The notes beneath the pieces are model-generated. The model did no database searches and had not been told where the DNA came from. It was given only the letters and a program-made list of their open reading frames with translations. Below, in pieces: positions 36,801 through 48,700 of a DNA stretch of 64,000 nucleotides. Position numbers and translations under genes: made by a program. This DNA comes from Ailanthus altissimus (Eukaryota; Streptophyta; Magnoliopsida; Sapindales; Simaroubaceae): positions 6,944,001 to 7,008,000 of the forward strand of contig OX327686.1 of the NCBI GenBank assembly GCA_946807835.1. The letters run 5' to 3'. Position 1 is the stretch's first letter; every line of letters starts with the position of its first letter.

Positions 36801-38320
36801 GGTTTACTAATTGTCCCAGTCATAATTCAATTGCTATAATTCTGAAAGAAATTAAAATGAATGTTTAAGTATTATTGAATGAATGTAAGTGATGTCATGT
36901 GTCGGATCTTTTGGGTCTGGGGCATGACAACTATGGTCATATATCAATCTATTCATGGTCTCATACCAAAACTCTCTTTTCTAAGGTTGTTTAAGTTCTC
37001 AAGTTATTCTAATTATTGATTAAGTAATTAAAAAATATTAAACAAAAAATAAAATAAATAATTCATCATGACTTTATAAAATAAGAGAAAGAAAGGATTC
37101 AAGTTATATAATTGAGTTTAAATTATAACCCTAGAAAAAAAAATAGTTCATAATGAAATTTAAAGTTTTAGAACAAAATAAAATCAATATCATAGAGATA
37201 AAATAAAGTAAAAACATATAAAGAGAAAAAGAAGTAAGCTTATACAGCCTAATTTCTTCAATCTTTGATCTCCTATTTTGCCTTGATGATTGATCTCTTT
37301 AATTTTTCAAAAAGTCGTTCTAAACTCTAAAAAAAGTTGCTCTCTTTGATATCTCTTCCTAGTTATTTAAATAGGTTTTTTTTTTGGTCTTCTATTATAA
37401 ACTTATTTCTTCAAATTAAGGCAAAACATTGAATATTAATTAGATTAGTTTTTCTTTTACAATGCACAGCACCGATATTGTTCAAAAAGTAATGTTCATG
37501 CTATTCACGTACACTGTTTATGTGTTCATGCGCTATGACATTGGCTTCCAGCACTGCGGCGTTCAAATTTTGCACATCCTATTGTTGTGCACTATGGTAG
37601 ATTACTATAGTAGTTATTGTTTAAATTTGACAATTTTGCTTGGTTTCCTTAGATTTTCATCCCAAATAACTCTATTGACTTCAAACCCATAAAATGACAA
37701 TAAATATTTTAAAAAGCATAAAATTCACATTTAAAATGAGTAATTATAAGTCTACAGTAGCCCAAATAATTAATATAAAATATGTCCATCAACATAAAGA
37801 AAAGAAACAGTAAAACTTAATTAGTATAAACATTTTCATTACCAACTAAGTGATTATTTTTTCAATTTATATCTCCAAAAAAATTCTAAGACATCAAGAT
37901 GTATATTAGATCCATGTTATTAAGACAATTGGTCTCGATATTCTTTCTCTTTCTTTTTTTTTCTTTCAAAGATGTCTCATACAAATTAACTAGATATTTG
38001 AATATATAACAAGCATACCAAAAATAGCCATTTGTTCTACATAGAGGCAAGTGTCTTTGTCTTGCATTTCTTTTCTTATTTTTGATATCACTTGAATTTG
38101 TCTTTGTTATAATCTCTATAAGGTTGATATGTATACTGAGCAAAATCTTAATCTCTGCCACGATTATGGCCACACCAATTATTACCATCAAGATTGTGTG
38201 AAATAACATTTGTTTCATGATTTTATGAGATAGTTTTTGCTTTAGGTATTAGTGCAACACCAATAAGATAAAATTAATGATTCTTCATAAAAAATTCATT
38301 ATTATTTTTAGCAACAAGAA
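33900..38320 (-). mobile_element. Gag-bearing non-autonomous LTR unit, copy A, split by a solo LTR
   Basis: 34065-34229 plus 36935-38320 together match copy B (38321-39865) along about 1.5 kb. On the minus strand the unit has a gag-like remnant (38218-37850) with GYFWYACYIFKYLVNLYETS and NNMDLIYILMS, like the zinc-knuckle gag regions of small plant LTR elements. An LTR-like part with a TATA region follows (about 37650-37250). Copy A is interrupted by the solo LTR at 34230-36929. 33900-34064 is probably the outer part of the same LTR. Assignment to a TR-GAG type of element is an inference. Confidence 0.55.
34230..36929 (+). mobile_element. Solo LTR, 2.7 kb, Tekay/Del-like, with perfect target duplication
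   Basis: The ends are TGTAGTAACC and GGGGCATGACA. They are flanked by the 5-bp direct repeat ACTAT (34225-34229 and 36930-36934). Copy B of the host repeat at 38490-38505 shows the uninterrupted site. A TATA-like GTATAAAAATACA lies near 34471 and a GA-rich leader follows (34531-34590). There is no internal coding sequence and no primer-binding site after the end, so this is a single LTR left by LTR-LTR recombination. The length and the GGGGCATGACA end are typical of Tekay/Del chromoviruses. Confidence 0.85.
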
Positions 38321-39865
38321 CTCAAATATATTCATAAGCCTATTCTAAAGGTCAAATAAATATATTTTACCTAGACAATTATATTTTTATGATAATTAGA
38401 TTATACAAGACTCATTAAGATCGGGCCCTATAATAGTTATATGTCACATGAGTATATTCCTATTATATATAAAACCCATGGCTATTATACCATGGTCATA
38501 TATCAATCTATTCATGGTCTCATATCAAAGCTCTCTTTTCCAAGGTTGTTTAAGTTCCCAAATTATTTTAATTATTGATCAAGTAATTAGAAAACATAAA
38601 ACAAAAAATAAAATGAATAATTCATGATGACTTTATAAAATAAGAGAAAGAAAGGATTCAAGTCATATAATTGAGTTAAAATTATAACCTAGAAAAAAAA
38701 ATTTAGTTGATAATGAAATCTAGAGTTTTAGAACAAAATAAAATCATATCATAGAGATAAAATAAAGTAAAAATAAAGAAAGAGAAAAGAAGTAAGCTTA
38801 TGCAGCCTAATTTCTTCAATCTTTGATCTCTTCTTTCGCTTTGATAATTGATCTCTTTGGTTCTTCAAAAAGTCATTCTAAACTCTTTAAAAAGTTGTTC
38901 TCTTTGATATTCTCTTCCTAGTTATTTAAATAGATTTTCTTTTTGTCTTCTATTATAAGCTTATGTCTTCAAATTAAGAAAAAATATCAATTATTAGTTA
39001 GACTAGTTTTTCTTTTTCAGTGCGCAACATTGATATTGTTCAAGAAATTACTGTTCATCCTATTCACGTGCACTATTCATGTATTCATACATTGCGACCT
39101 TGGCTTCCAGTGCGTGCGGTGGTGTTCAAATTCTGCACATCCTGTTGTTGTGCACTATAGTAGTTATTGTTTAAATTTGACAATTCACTTGGTTTCTTTA
39201 AATTTTCATCCTAAATAGTTTCATTGACTCTAAACCCATAAAATCAATAGAACACATAAAAAAAAAACATAAAATTCACATTTAGAATGAGCAAATGATA
39301 AGTTTATGGTAGCTCAAATAATTAATAAAAATACGTCCATCAACATAAAGAAAAGAAATAGTAAATCTCAATTAGTATGGACATTTTCATTACCAACTAA
39401 ATGATTATTCTTTTAATCAATATCTCCAAAAAAGTTTGAGACATCAAGATGTGTATTGGATCCATGCTGTTAAGACAATTGGTCTCGATATTCTTTCTTT
39501 TTTTTTTTTTTTAAAAAAGATATCTCGTATAAATCAGTTAGATATTTGAGTATATGACAAGCACGCTAAAAATAGCCATTTGTTCTATGTCGAAGGCAAG
39601 TGTCTATGTTTTGCATTCTTTTGTTATTTTTGATCTCACTTGAATTTGTCTTTGTTATAGTCTCTATAAGGTTGATATGTATATTGAGCAAAATCTCAAT
39701 CTCCTCTAAGACTATGGCCACGCTAATTATTACCATTAAGATTGTGTGAAATAACATTTGCTTCATAATTTTATGAGATAGTATTTGCTTTGGGTATTAT
39801 TGTAGCACCAATAGAATAAAATTAATAATTCTTCATAGAAAGCTCATTATTATTTTCAGCAATAA
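38321..39865 (-). mobile_element. Gag-bearing non-autonomous LTR unit, copy B
   Basis: This is a tandem, same-orientation copy of unit A. The minus-strand gag remnant (39766-39420) starts MKQMLFHTILMVIISVAIV, matching 38218 onward, with similar stops. The LTR-like part is at about 39200-38800. Between the two gag remnants lies one LTR-like block, as expected for an internal-LTR-internal-LTR tandem array. Confidence 0.55.
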
Positions 39866-42300
39866 GAAGACAAGAAATCATATCATAATATTTTTTATAT
39901 TAACATACTTGAGATTATTGTTGTAGTACCATATTTAAGGTGTAAAATATTGAAAATATCTTTTTTAGTAGTCTTCATATTTTATTTTTTTTCTCCATAT
40001 AACATTAATTGTGAAGCAATCTTGAATAGTGCAAAATTAAATTTGTTTATCGACTTGAAATACTGTAAATGCAAATACATCCACCCATTAAGAGCATGTG
40101 GTAATATCAATAGCTTCATGTGGTTAAATCTTTTATTTATGTTATTCCAAAGTATCCAGTGTATCCTTTATAGCAAGATATTTTTTTTCAATGCTGGATG
40201 AATGCGATAGCAAAAGAAAATCATTGTTTAATCCGCAATCTTGTAAAAATATGTAGATTTCAAGTTTGATTGTATTTGTCAAGGCCTTTAACATTCAGGT
40301 GAATCTCATTGTAGGGAATTTAATATAATCATAAGAATAATTGGATTAAATATGAAAATATAGGGATAAATAGGATACTTCGCAAAATAGAATTCTCTTA
40401 TTAATAACATGTTATAAAAATGAAGAGAAAATACACTAAAAGCAATGAAAATTGGGAGCAAATGAAGCCAAGATCAATTCAGCCTTTTCTTTCATTCGGA
40501 CTACAAGTACATTTCTCTATTAATGGGAGGTTGATTCCATGCAAGATTATGGTGTTGACATATGTTCAAGAAACAAATTATTTAATGCCATTTGTACGGA
40601 CACACGTGTATTATATATAAAATTATCATTTTAATCTCTAAGTAATTATTTAATATTTTTTAAAATTAGCATGAACGAAAATAATTATGTTTAAGACAAA
40701 AGTAAGGATAAAACTGATAATTTGACTAAATTGTTCATCTCTTTCTTTGGAAGTCGGCTTGGCTTAGTCGGGGGTTTTAATATATTTAGACCTTAATAAC
40801 ATTATTACATATATATTCCACACCAAGGTCCAAAAATCAAAACTTCAATTCTGTGGCCTGAATTCACATCTTTAACATTTTACTTCGAATGTTGAACTCC
40901 GCGGTGATGGGCATAAATTTGGGTTTATGGTTGTGCACAACAAAATATTAGTAATTGATAATTGACAATTTTTCTGAGTTAAAACTCTCAATTAGGGGTG
41001 ATAATGAATTCGAATGGCATAAAAATTCTCATACCCATCCTATATATGATATATGTAATTCAAGTTTAGAAGAAGAAATTTTCAAGTAAGAATGGAGTTT
41101 GTTTTTTTATGGGTACTTTTTTGTTTTATAATTTTTTAAATATTTTTTTATTTATATCGATTTAATTTTATAAAATAATCTTTTATTCCTAAAATTATAA
41201 TATACCAAAAAAAATTATAAACATCACATAAAAATATAAATTACATCGAATCTTTAAGTCTTTAACTACTAATTTTAATAATTAATAATATGAATTAAAA
41301 TCTAAAAACTACAAAAATTAATATTTTCTTTAAACTGTGACATCTAAATCATTTTACTTCATTTGTAATTTAAATATCAAACTTTCATTTGTAATTTAAA
41401 TATCAAATCTCTATTAAGATTCCTTACAAACTTACAACACAAAATAAATAAATAAAAATTAAATAAAATAATAATGATTAAAAAATTAAGAATGATAATA
41501 AAATTATTTATCTCTTTTGTTTATTCCTCTTCATTTTATTTTAATCAGTTCACTTCAATTTAAAAATAAGTGTCTAATATTAAATATAATTAAAAATTAA
41601 AATATGAATAAAAATTAAATTTTTTTAAAATATAATATAAGTAAATTTTATATTTTTAAACTTAATACGTAGTTAACTTTGATTTATATATATAATTAAA
41701 ATTTTCTCACACTAAATTTTTTTATAATTTTATTTTTAAATTAGATATTTAGGACAAATCTAAAAAAATTAACTTATTTTTAAATTCAACCTAAATTTAA
41801 TTCAAATTTAAATTATTATACTCAAACATGCACTATCTCTATAAAAAAAAAAAAAAATTTAAAATGCAACTTAAATTATTCGCCATTTAAAATAAATCCC
41901 AACCTCATAAAAAAAATTCTTCCACCCCTACTCTCAATTCATTCGACCTATATATTTTGAATTCCAACGTAGTTTTCGTTCAACGCTTGTAGAATGGATT
42001 CATATCAAGAATTTAAAATAGTAAAGGACTGTCAGACTCTTAACAAGTAGAGCTTAAAGATTTTGTAATTAACTTAATAGATCCTTCTTTAGTAATTATT
42101 TGTTTGAATGAATTCAAGAGTAATTTAACACACTTGATTATATACAGACATGCGACATAATTGATAAAGTTTATATTTATTTACTTTTGTATTAATTAAA
42201 AAAATTATTTAATAAAATAAAAATAATTTTATAGGTAAGCATGGGTCAATTCATTGGAACCATCAGTGAAATAAAAGCCACTATACAATAAAAATTATTA
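39866..42300. other. AT-rich intergenic DNA
   Basis: No gene or clear repeat is seen. Short frames at 39950 and 40420 have no domain. 41040-41900 is very AT-rich. Confidence 0.45.
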
Positions 42301-43335
42301 AGAAGTTGATGTCTCTCACATTTAACATAAAGAGGAGAGTTTTCAATTTGGCCATTAGAGAATAAAACAGAATTAAAAAAACTTCATCTACTCAATCATT
42401 TTCTTCTCCGAACTTTGCAGAGGCAGATGCAGATGCCAATTCATCATCCCATTTTTTCAATTGCAGCATAATATCACATGCAGATGCAGGAATGCGTGCA
42501 CAAATAATATTTGGGATGAGATTATTCTACTTTTCTTTTACATCAATTATTCTGTGCAAATTTTGAAACACTAGCTAAATCAATCAATCTGAGGGTGACA
42601 TGAATTAAAGAACATCATCCTTTCATCTCTATAAGGAATTTGATCACCTAAGTTACTAAATCTTAGCATACATCATATAGGTAGACTCAATCGGGAATTT
42701 AGAACATAAGTTTTTAAAACATCAGCTAACCGGAAGCAAGCAACTATCACATAACTGGGAAAGTTCCTCTTCTGCTGACTGGTTTGACACAAGCACATAA
42801 TAACTGATCTGGTACTACAATTATAAGATTGCACTGTTTGCAAATGCCTGATGCAAGCAGCTAATACAAAACCCTTTTCTCCACAGATTTCCATTACTTA
42901 CAGATACCACAAGTGGATCAGAATCACCAATAAGTGTTCCCTTTAGTGGTGAGTATGAGGATGGTAGTTTCATAGATCATAAAACTTCTCAAGATGAGCT
43001 TTGCAGTATCTTACATAGCTGGACTATCTAAGTGATTATACACAAACACTTACTGGAAAAAGTTCTGGTTTAATGTCATCGACATATGTATCAGTATCAA
43101 CGCTTGCTAACATATTGAGGTGGTCGAATTCCTTAAGTTGTCCAAACTCATGCTCAAGCAAAAGCAATCAGAAGACTAAATCAAATATGATTAATGCAGC
43201 TAAAGCATACAATTTCTAAACTACAAGTCACCGAAATCACTTAAACTCATATATACCATTAAGAACTCAAATAAGAGCCCAAAAGCAGCTAAAACTACAA
43301 GGAAAGCATAATTACAGCATCTCATCTTGTAAAAC
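42301..43335. other. 3' flank of the Harbinger-derived gene
   Basis: Composition is less AT-rich than further left and may include a minus-strand 3' UTR. No coding exon is supported; the minus frame at 42894-42673 has no recognised domain. Confidence 0.4.
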
Positions 43336-44583
43336 TCACCGACTCAGGTGCTCAGCAAGCATATCCCTAACCCTTCGCCCATTCTCATCCACCTCTCCTC
43401 CAAAAACTGGAAGCTCCTCTGCACTTAAGCACCCCACATCATCATCAGGCAGCAGTTCACGACGCTTTATCAGATAGTTATGCAACAAACACCCAGTAAC
43501 AATCACAAAGGGAAAGAACTCAACACACTCCTCCTTCCACCTCCTCGCCAAAAGCTGCCACCGAGCCTTAACTCTCCCAAAAGCAGAGCCAACCAACCCC
43601 ATTGCGCGACTATGCACAGCATTGAACTCTTTTTCAGCTGAACCAAAGCTATCCTCTTCGTTGTTTCTAACATAAGGTGTAATAAGCCAAGGCAAGAGAG
43701 GAAAACAAGAATCTCCCAACACATACTGAGGAATTAAATTTCCATCACTTAGCTTATACACAGGTCCATTCAACAATTCCCTAGATTCCTCAATGCCAAA
43801 GAACAATTTGGTCTGATGCAATATGGATTCGGGTTTCATGGAACAAGGCCAGCCAGCAGAGATATCAAGAAATCTACCTTGAGAATCAACTAAAGCTTGA
43901 ACCAATAACGACCCATTTCGCCCCAACAGCTCACCATCAACATCAAACTTACCAAACCCCAAAACCCCGCAACAATTAGGCAACGAAAACAAACCAAAAC
44001 CAACCAAAATTGATCCCAAATCTTCTCGAAGCTCAACCAAGTAGCCTAAATGATCATTGATGGCTTTGCAAACAGAGTAAAAGACACGGCAAGCGTCAGC
44101 AGAGGATGGGAAAGCGAAGCGACGAGCAAGGGATTTGTAGGAGGCGCCGTGGGAGAGGCGGAAGAGAGCGGAGGCGAGGGCGAAATCGGGGGGGATTGAA
44201 GGGAGGGAAGAGGAAAGAGCTGGGGAGAGAAGAGAGAGGAGGTGGAAGAAGGTGGCACGTGACATGCGAAAAAAGCGGAACCACTGTGGGTCTGAAGAAA
44301 AAGCGGAGAGAAATGAAGGAAAAAACGATGATGATGGTGATGAAGGAGAAGGAGGAGGAAACGGGGAAGGAAAATGGGAGAGGAGGGATTCGAGGGAGAG
44401 GATTTGGGAGGGGAGGAGGTGAATGTCGTTCTTAAGGAGGAAGGAGTGGGCGGCGGCAGTGGCGGCCGATATCAGAGAGAGCAGTTCTGGGGTTAATTGT
44501 TGTTTGAGCTTTGGTTTCTGTTTTACGGCGGCGTTTTTGGAGGTTTTAGGGGTTGTTTTGGGTCGTCTGCCGCTGGCTACCAT
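43336..44583 (-). CDS. Domesticated PIF/Harbinger transposase-like protein (ALP1/HARBI1-like)
   Basis: One uninterrupted 415-codon frame without introns. Residues 1-30 are basic. Residues 70-95 are Ser/Pro/Phe low complexity. From about 97 the DDE_Tnp_4 (PIF/Harbinger nuclease) fold follows: helix-rich LSHGASYKSLARRFAFPSS at 143-161, then ISAGWPCSMK (241-250), LGDSCFPLLPWLITPY (289-304), FNAVHSRAMGLVGSAFGRVK (320-339) and a C-terminal CLLHNYLI. The three catalytic acids of active PIF transposases sit in CCGA(I)DG, SAGWPGS.HD and the E of VVE.AFG. Here these positions read CCGVLGF (Gly209), KPES after SAGWPCSMK, and Gly332. All three are changed while the frame is intact, which marks a host-adapted, catalytically dead protein. 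Relatives such as ALP1 act in chromatin complexes; the function here is unknown. Confidence 0.88.
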   Translation of the reverse strand: MVASGRRPKTTPKTSKNAAVKQKPKLKQQLTPELLSLISAATAAAHSFLLKNDIHLLPSQILSLESLLSHFPSPFPPPSPSSPSSSFFPSFLSAFSSDPQWFRFFRMSRATFFHLLSLLSPALSSSLPSIPPDFALASALFRLSHGASYKSLARRFAFPSSADACRVFYSVCKAINDHLGYLVELREDLGSILVGFGLFSLPNCCGVLGFGKFDVDGELLGRNGSLLVQALVDSQGRFLDISAGWPCSMKPESILHQTKLFFGIEESRELLNGPVYKLSDGNLIPQYVLGDSCFPLLPWLITPYVRNNEEDSFGSAEKEFNAVHSRAMGLVGSAFGRVKARWQLLARRWKEECVEFFPFVIVTGCLLHNYLIKRRELLPDDDVGCLSAEELPVFGGEVDENGRRVRDMLAEHLSR

Positions 44584-45701
44584 GGCTGCCGTTTCAGCTT
44601 CACTGATCTCTGATCACATTCAAGTTGCCAAGAACAACAGTTGTCGTTTAGTCACCTTCGCAGGGTTAAGAAGAACATTATATATACAAATTATTTCATA
44701 TAAACCAATATTACATATAAATATTAATTCAAATAATTCATTTTAATTTATTTCATTAATTTTCATATTTCATCAAATTAATATTTACTTTTTGCATCTA
44801 CTTGTATAAAAAAATTGATATCTTTATTGTCACTTTTATTATTAATTATAATAGTTGTATTATTCTATTTAATATTGATTATTAATTCATACTAATTATT
44901 ACATACTTTAAAAAATGTATTTTGTTCACTTAATAAAATAGTTCATTATATTATTTAATTATTAATTTATTATAATTAAATAAATAAATTATTTTATTTT
45001 ATTTAAAATTTTATATCAATTTAAAATAATAATACTGTAATTAATATCACTAAATATATTAATTAACTTTTTAATTAATTATTTAAATTAAATTAAAATA
45101 AATATAATAAATATTAGATCGCGTCGGACACACCACGTGGCATGCTCTAAGCTGCGTTGGCACGTGCCAACCATGCACCACAGGCACATGCTCTGTAACC
45201 TGTGGCGCCTAAATTTTTTTTTTTCTTTTCAGCATTTTTTTCACTTTTTTTTAATAACATTTACCTTTTTTTTTTTTAAAATTTACAAACTCAAACGAGA
45301 GATGAAAAATCAAAGATATTTAAGATTAGAAGCAAAATTGTCCATATTTAACTTTTTTGATTAAAAAAATTAAAAATTTAATGCGTAACTAAAAAAAATA
45401 CCTTATATTATAAAATTAGAAACTATTTTCGAAAATTTTCTAAATAATAATAATAATAAAGAAGAAAACAAAAACAGCTGCAGTGCCGACTGCCGTTGCA
45501 ATACGTATTGACTGAACAATATTTAATTCATTAAATGCTTGCATAGATGCTTGTTATAATTGTTTATACCACTTCGGAGTTTAAGACAACATTTAACTAA
45601 AGCTCCCATTCTAACACTATTCATAATAACATTATTGACATCGACCTCCATTGAAGCCCATTATTCACAAGTGTGCTTTGTATTTGTTGTTTGTTTCCTT
45701 C
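44584..45701. other. Region between the Harbinger-derived gene and NUB1
   Basis: It contains the promoter side of the gene ending at 44583 and the 3' flank of NUB1. 44690-45115 is extremely AT-rich. 45120-45215 is abruptly GC-rich, with two CACGTG cores (see separate entry). Confidence 0.45.
45133..45170. promoter_or_regulatory. Paired G-box-like palindromes
   Basis: CCACGTGG (45133-45140) and the perfect 14-base palindrome TTGGCACGTGCCAA (45157-45170) both hold a CACGTG G-box core, the binding site of plant bZIP and bHLH factors. They lie about 550 bases upstream of the Harbinger-derived ORF. Whether they regulate it is unknown; they could be remains of a transposon. Confidence 0.35.
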
Positions 45702-48700
45702 TCAATGGGAACACGAGGCTTTCTGAATACAGGCCGCTGAATCAAGCAGAGCCAAGTACTCATTTATTGCTTCACCTTCTTTTGTAACTTCAATGTCATA
45801 GTCTGAGAAAACATCCCCTGTTAATTCATTTGCAAGCTCATCCTCCATCTCCACATCTCGCTCCTCTATTTTACCTGCGGTTAATGTTCCTTCTGCATCC
45901 TCATCATCAATAAAACTACTTTCACCACCTTCAACATTCTCATTTTCTTTCAAACCACTTGGGTTAATATTGCTAGCCGTTGAAACAGATGAGCTTGCAT
46001 TGTTGTTAGTAGAAGTTGTGGGGTTGGACTCGGATTGTGAGAGTAGTCGGAGTACTATTTGGTTAATATTGCCACCGGCCTGACAAGCTTCAATCACTGC
46101 ACACAAGAGAACTTGTAAGGGCCTCTGCTACGAAACCAAATACTATTTGCTTCCTCCGAGGCTTCAGAGTCTGGGACTGGTACTAGCGTTTTGTGTGATG
46201 TAAAGCCACAAGAACTTTCCCACTAAATCACTGGAAAAAAATTAAATACAAAAGACAATGATTTAATAAGTACCTCTTGATCTTTCAAAGCCCATGAGAA
46301 CCAGAGGTTTAATCTTAGCATCTACTGCTTGTTGACGTCTTTTCCTTTTCCTTGATTCAATGTCAAGCTGCAGGTCAGAAAAAAACTTAGCAATGCTAAA
46401 AGTCTGAATCCAATTGAAATGGACAATTATGGAAGAGAAAAAGTTAGTAACCTGTAAGGCAGAATTAGTTTCTGGATTTGTCAAGTCATCCAATGCCTTC
46501 TGAGTGTCATTTTCATTTCTCCGCAGGGCTTCAGCTGCAAGCTCCTTCTCAAATCTACCAAAATGAAATACTCTTAACTTTGTCAAGGATGTTTACGAAT
46601 AGGTGCTTTCTTATGAACATAAACAATTTTGTTATATAATTGGCATAAATTAATTTTGCAGGCATTTTTAAAGATAAATAAGTAAAAGAAGAAGAAAAAA
46701 AGAGAAATCAACTAGTTTGGATTGCTTACCCAATGGAGACCAATGTCTTTAAACTTTGGAGATCTACAGCTTTCTTTAAGGGTGTCATTCCATACTGTTT
46801 TTGCTCCCTGCAAAATATTACTCTACTTAACAAAAGTGACACAGAATATAAAATTTAAAATAGATTTTCTTTTTTTACACCAATTATAATTGATTGCAAT
46901 ATTATCAAATAAACACATACGTGATTTCCCTCCTTCGTTGATCATCCTCTTCCCTTTTCTTTGCTTGCTTTTCCTTCTCCTCAACAAGAAAATCAATGGC
47001 ACTCCCAACATCTTGATTGCATACTCGCAATGCTCTCTTTGCATCACGTTCTTTGAACCCCATGCTCATAACCAGGGATAAGGATTCATCAGGAACTTGT
47101 AGCTGAAATCAACAGAAGATTGGTTTACCACCAAACAGAAAAAATAAAATATTCTTACTTATGGTGTAAGATACATAGATGTGAATCAATAAAATTTTTA
47201 TAACTAGGAAAAACTCAGACATCTACACTCAACTCAAATTTAATTTCATACTAAGTTTAATTAGTAATAAACTACTTTATCCTATTGGAAAGGGTATATA
47301 GAATAAATTTGTTATCATGGTGACTACCACTCACAATTCAAAAGGATTCATAATAAATCCTCTCATCATTTATTTAATTTGACAACAAACAAGCCAGCTG
47401 AACATAGTCAAATGTACACTAATATATGTAGTTGGACCAATCTCTGATCCTCGCATTTAAGAACAGGTACAAATATATTCATAATCACCTGGAAGAATTT
47501 TGCCTGTGCTGAGGTCAATGCCTTTTGAGATTCATCAAACTGACCACTATGATATGCAACCACTGCTTCCAACAGCTCCATTCTCAGATGTCTATAATGA
47601 TATAATAGAACAAAATCAGCTTTACATTGCAGGCCAAGAGTATTCCAACCTCTGGCCAAGAATACAGAGTCTGCAGATATGAAGATAAATACTCACAATG
47701 CAAGCTCTGGATGACGTCCTGATTGAAGCAGTCTGACACGGGAGGAGTTCTTTCCATGAGCACGCTCTATTCCTTCTCTAGCTTTTGCAAGGCGTATTCC
47801 TGCCACTGAAAGCCAACTGACGTCTCGTAGCATGAAATAGCACCAGACCATGTCTATTTGCAGTATTGGGACATTGTCAACAAACTGTGAAGAACACAAG
47901 GCCAAAAAGCGGAGATTTCTTGTAAGTGGTAAAGGTTGAGAAGATAAATACTAAGTAATTTCATGAGTGTTAAAGAAAGGGAACAATAAAAGAAGTCTGC
48001 TTTGCTCCTTGTCTTCAAAACCAAAGTTAGGAAATTTTTCTTGTCTTAAACTTTGATATCAACTTTCTCAAGAATGACCACATGCAATATTCATTAGCTA
48101 AATGCACATTATTCAGCCAAGAGGCTAAAGCAAGCAGCTTCCTGCACTAACCAAGAAATTTTCAACCATTTCAATTAAACGGCTAAGGTGACTCACTGTG
48201 AGATGAGAAAGCTTAAGTGATTAAACTTCAGTTGAATAGATCTAAACATTAACTTCAGCAAATAGAAGGACTGGGTACTCACCTCAATGACCTTGGGATC
48301 ACAAAGAGAAAAAGCCTCCTATAATGAAAAAGAAAAGAATATCAGTCAATTAATCACCTTTTTATTGACAGAGAAGTATGTGACCGGATAGACTAAAAGA
48401 TTGTTTGCCAAGTCTGGACACAGACACACACACACACACACAAATAAAAGAAAATAGATAAAATAAAAAGGAGGAGAAATGTTCAGAAAAACTTTCAGAC
48501 CATCAAATTCAGCATTTCTCAGAAATTACATATACTTTCTTCTTTTCGTCACAGATCTCAGGAGATGCCTCAACATGACAACCGTCTATACAAGTTCAAT
48601 GTCCTCAAAAATAAACCAAGAGTATTTTCCACACCAAAAAAGTAAACGCGAAACAAAAGCCAAAAGCAAAAAAGAAAATGAAAAGAAAAACCTTCTATGA

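Noticed and set aside
44106..44435. 109-codon plus-strand Arg/Gly-rich frame
   Set aside because: It is the antisense of the Ser/Pro/Phe-rich coding region of the Harbinger-derived gene and reflects low complexity only.
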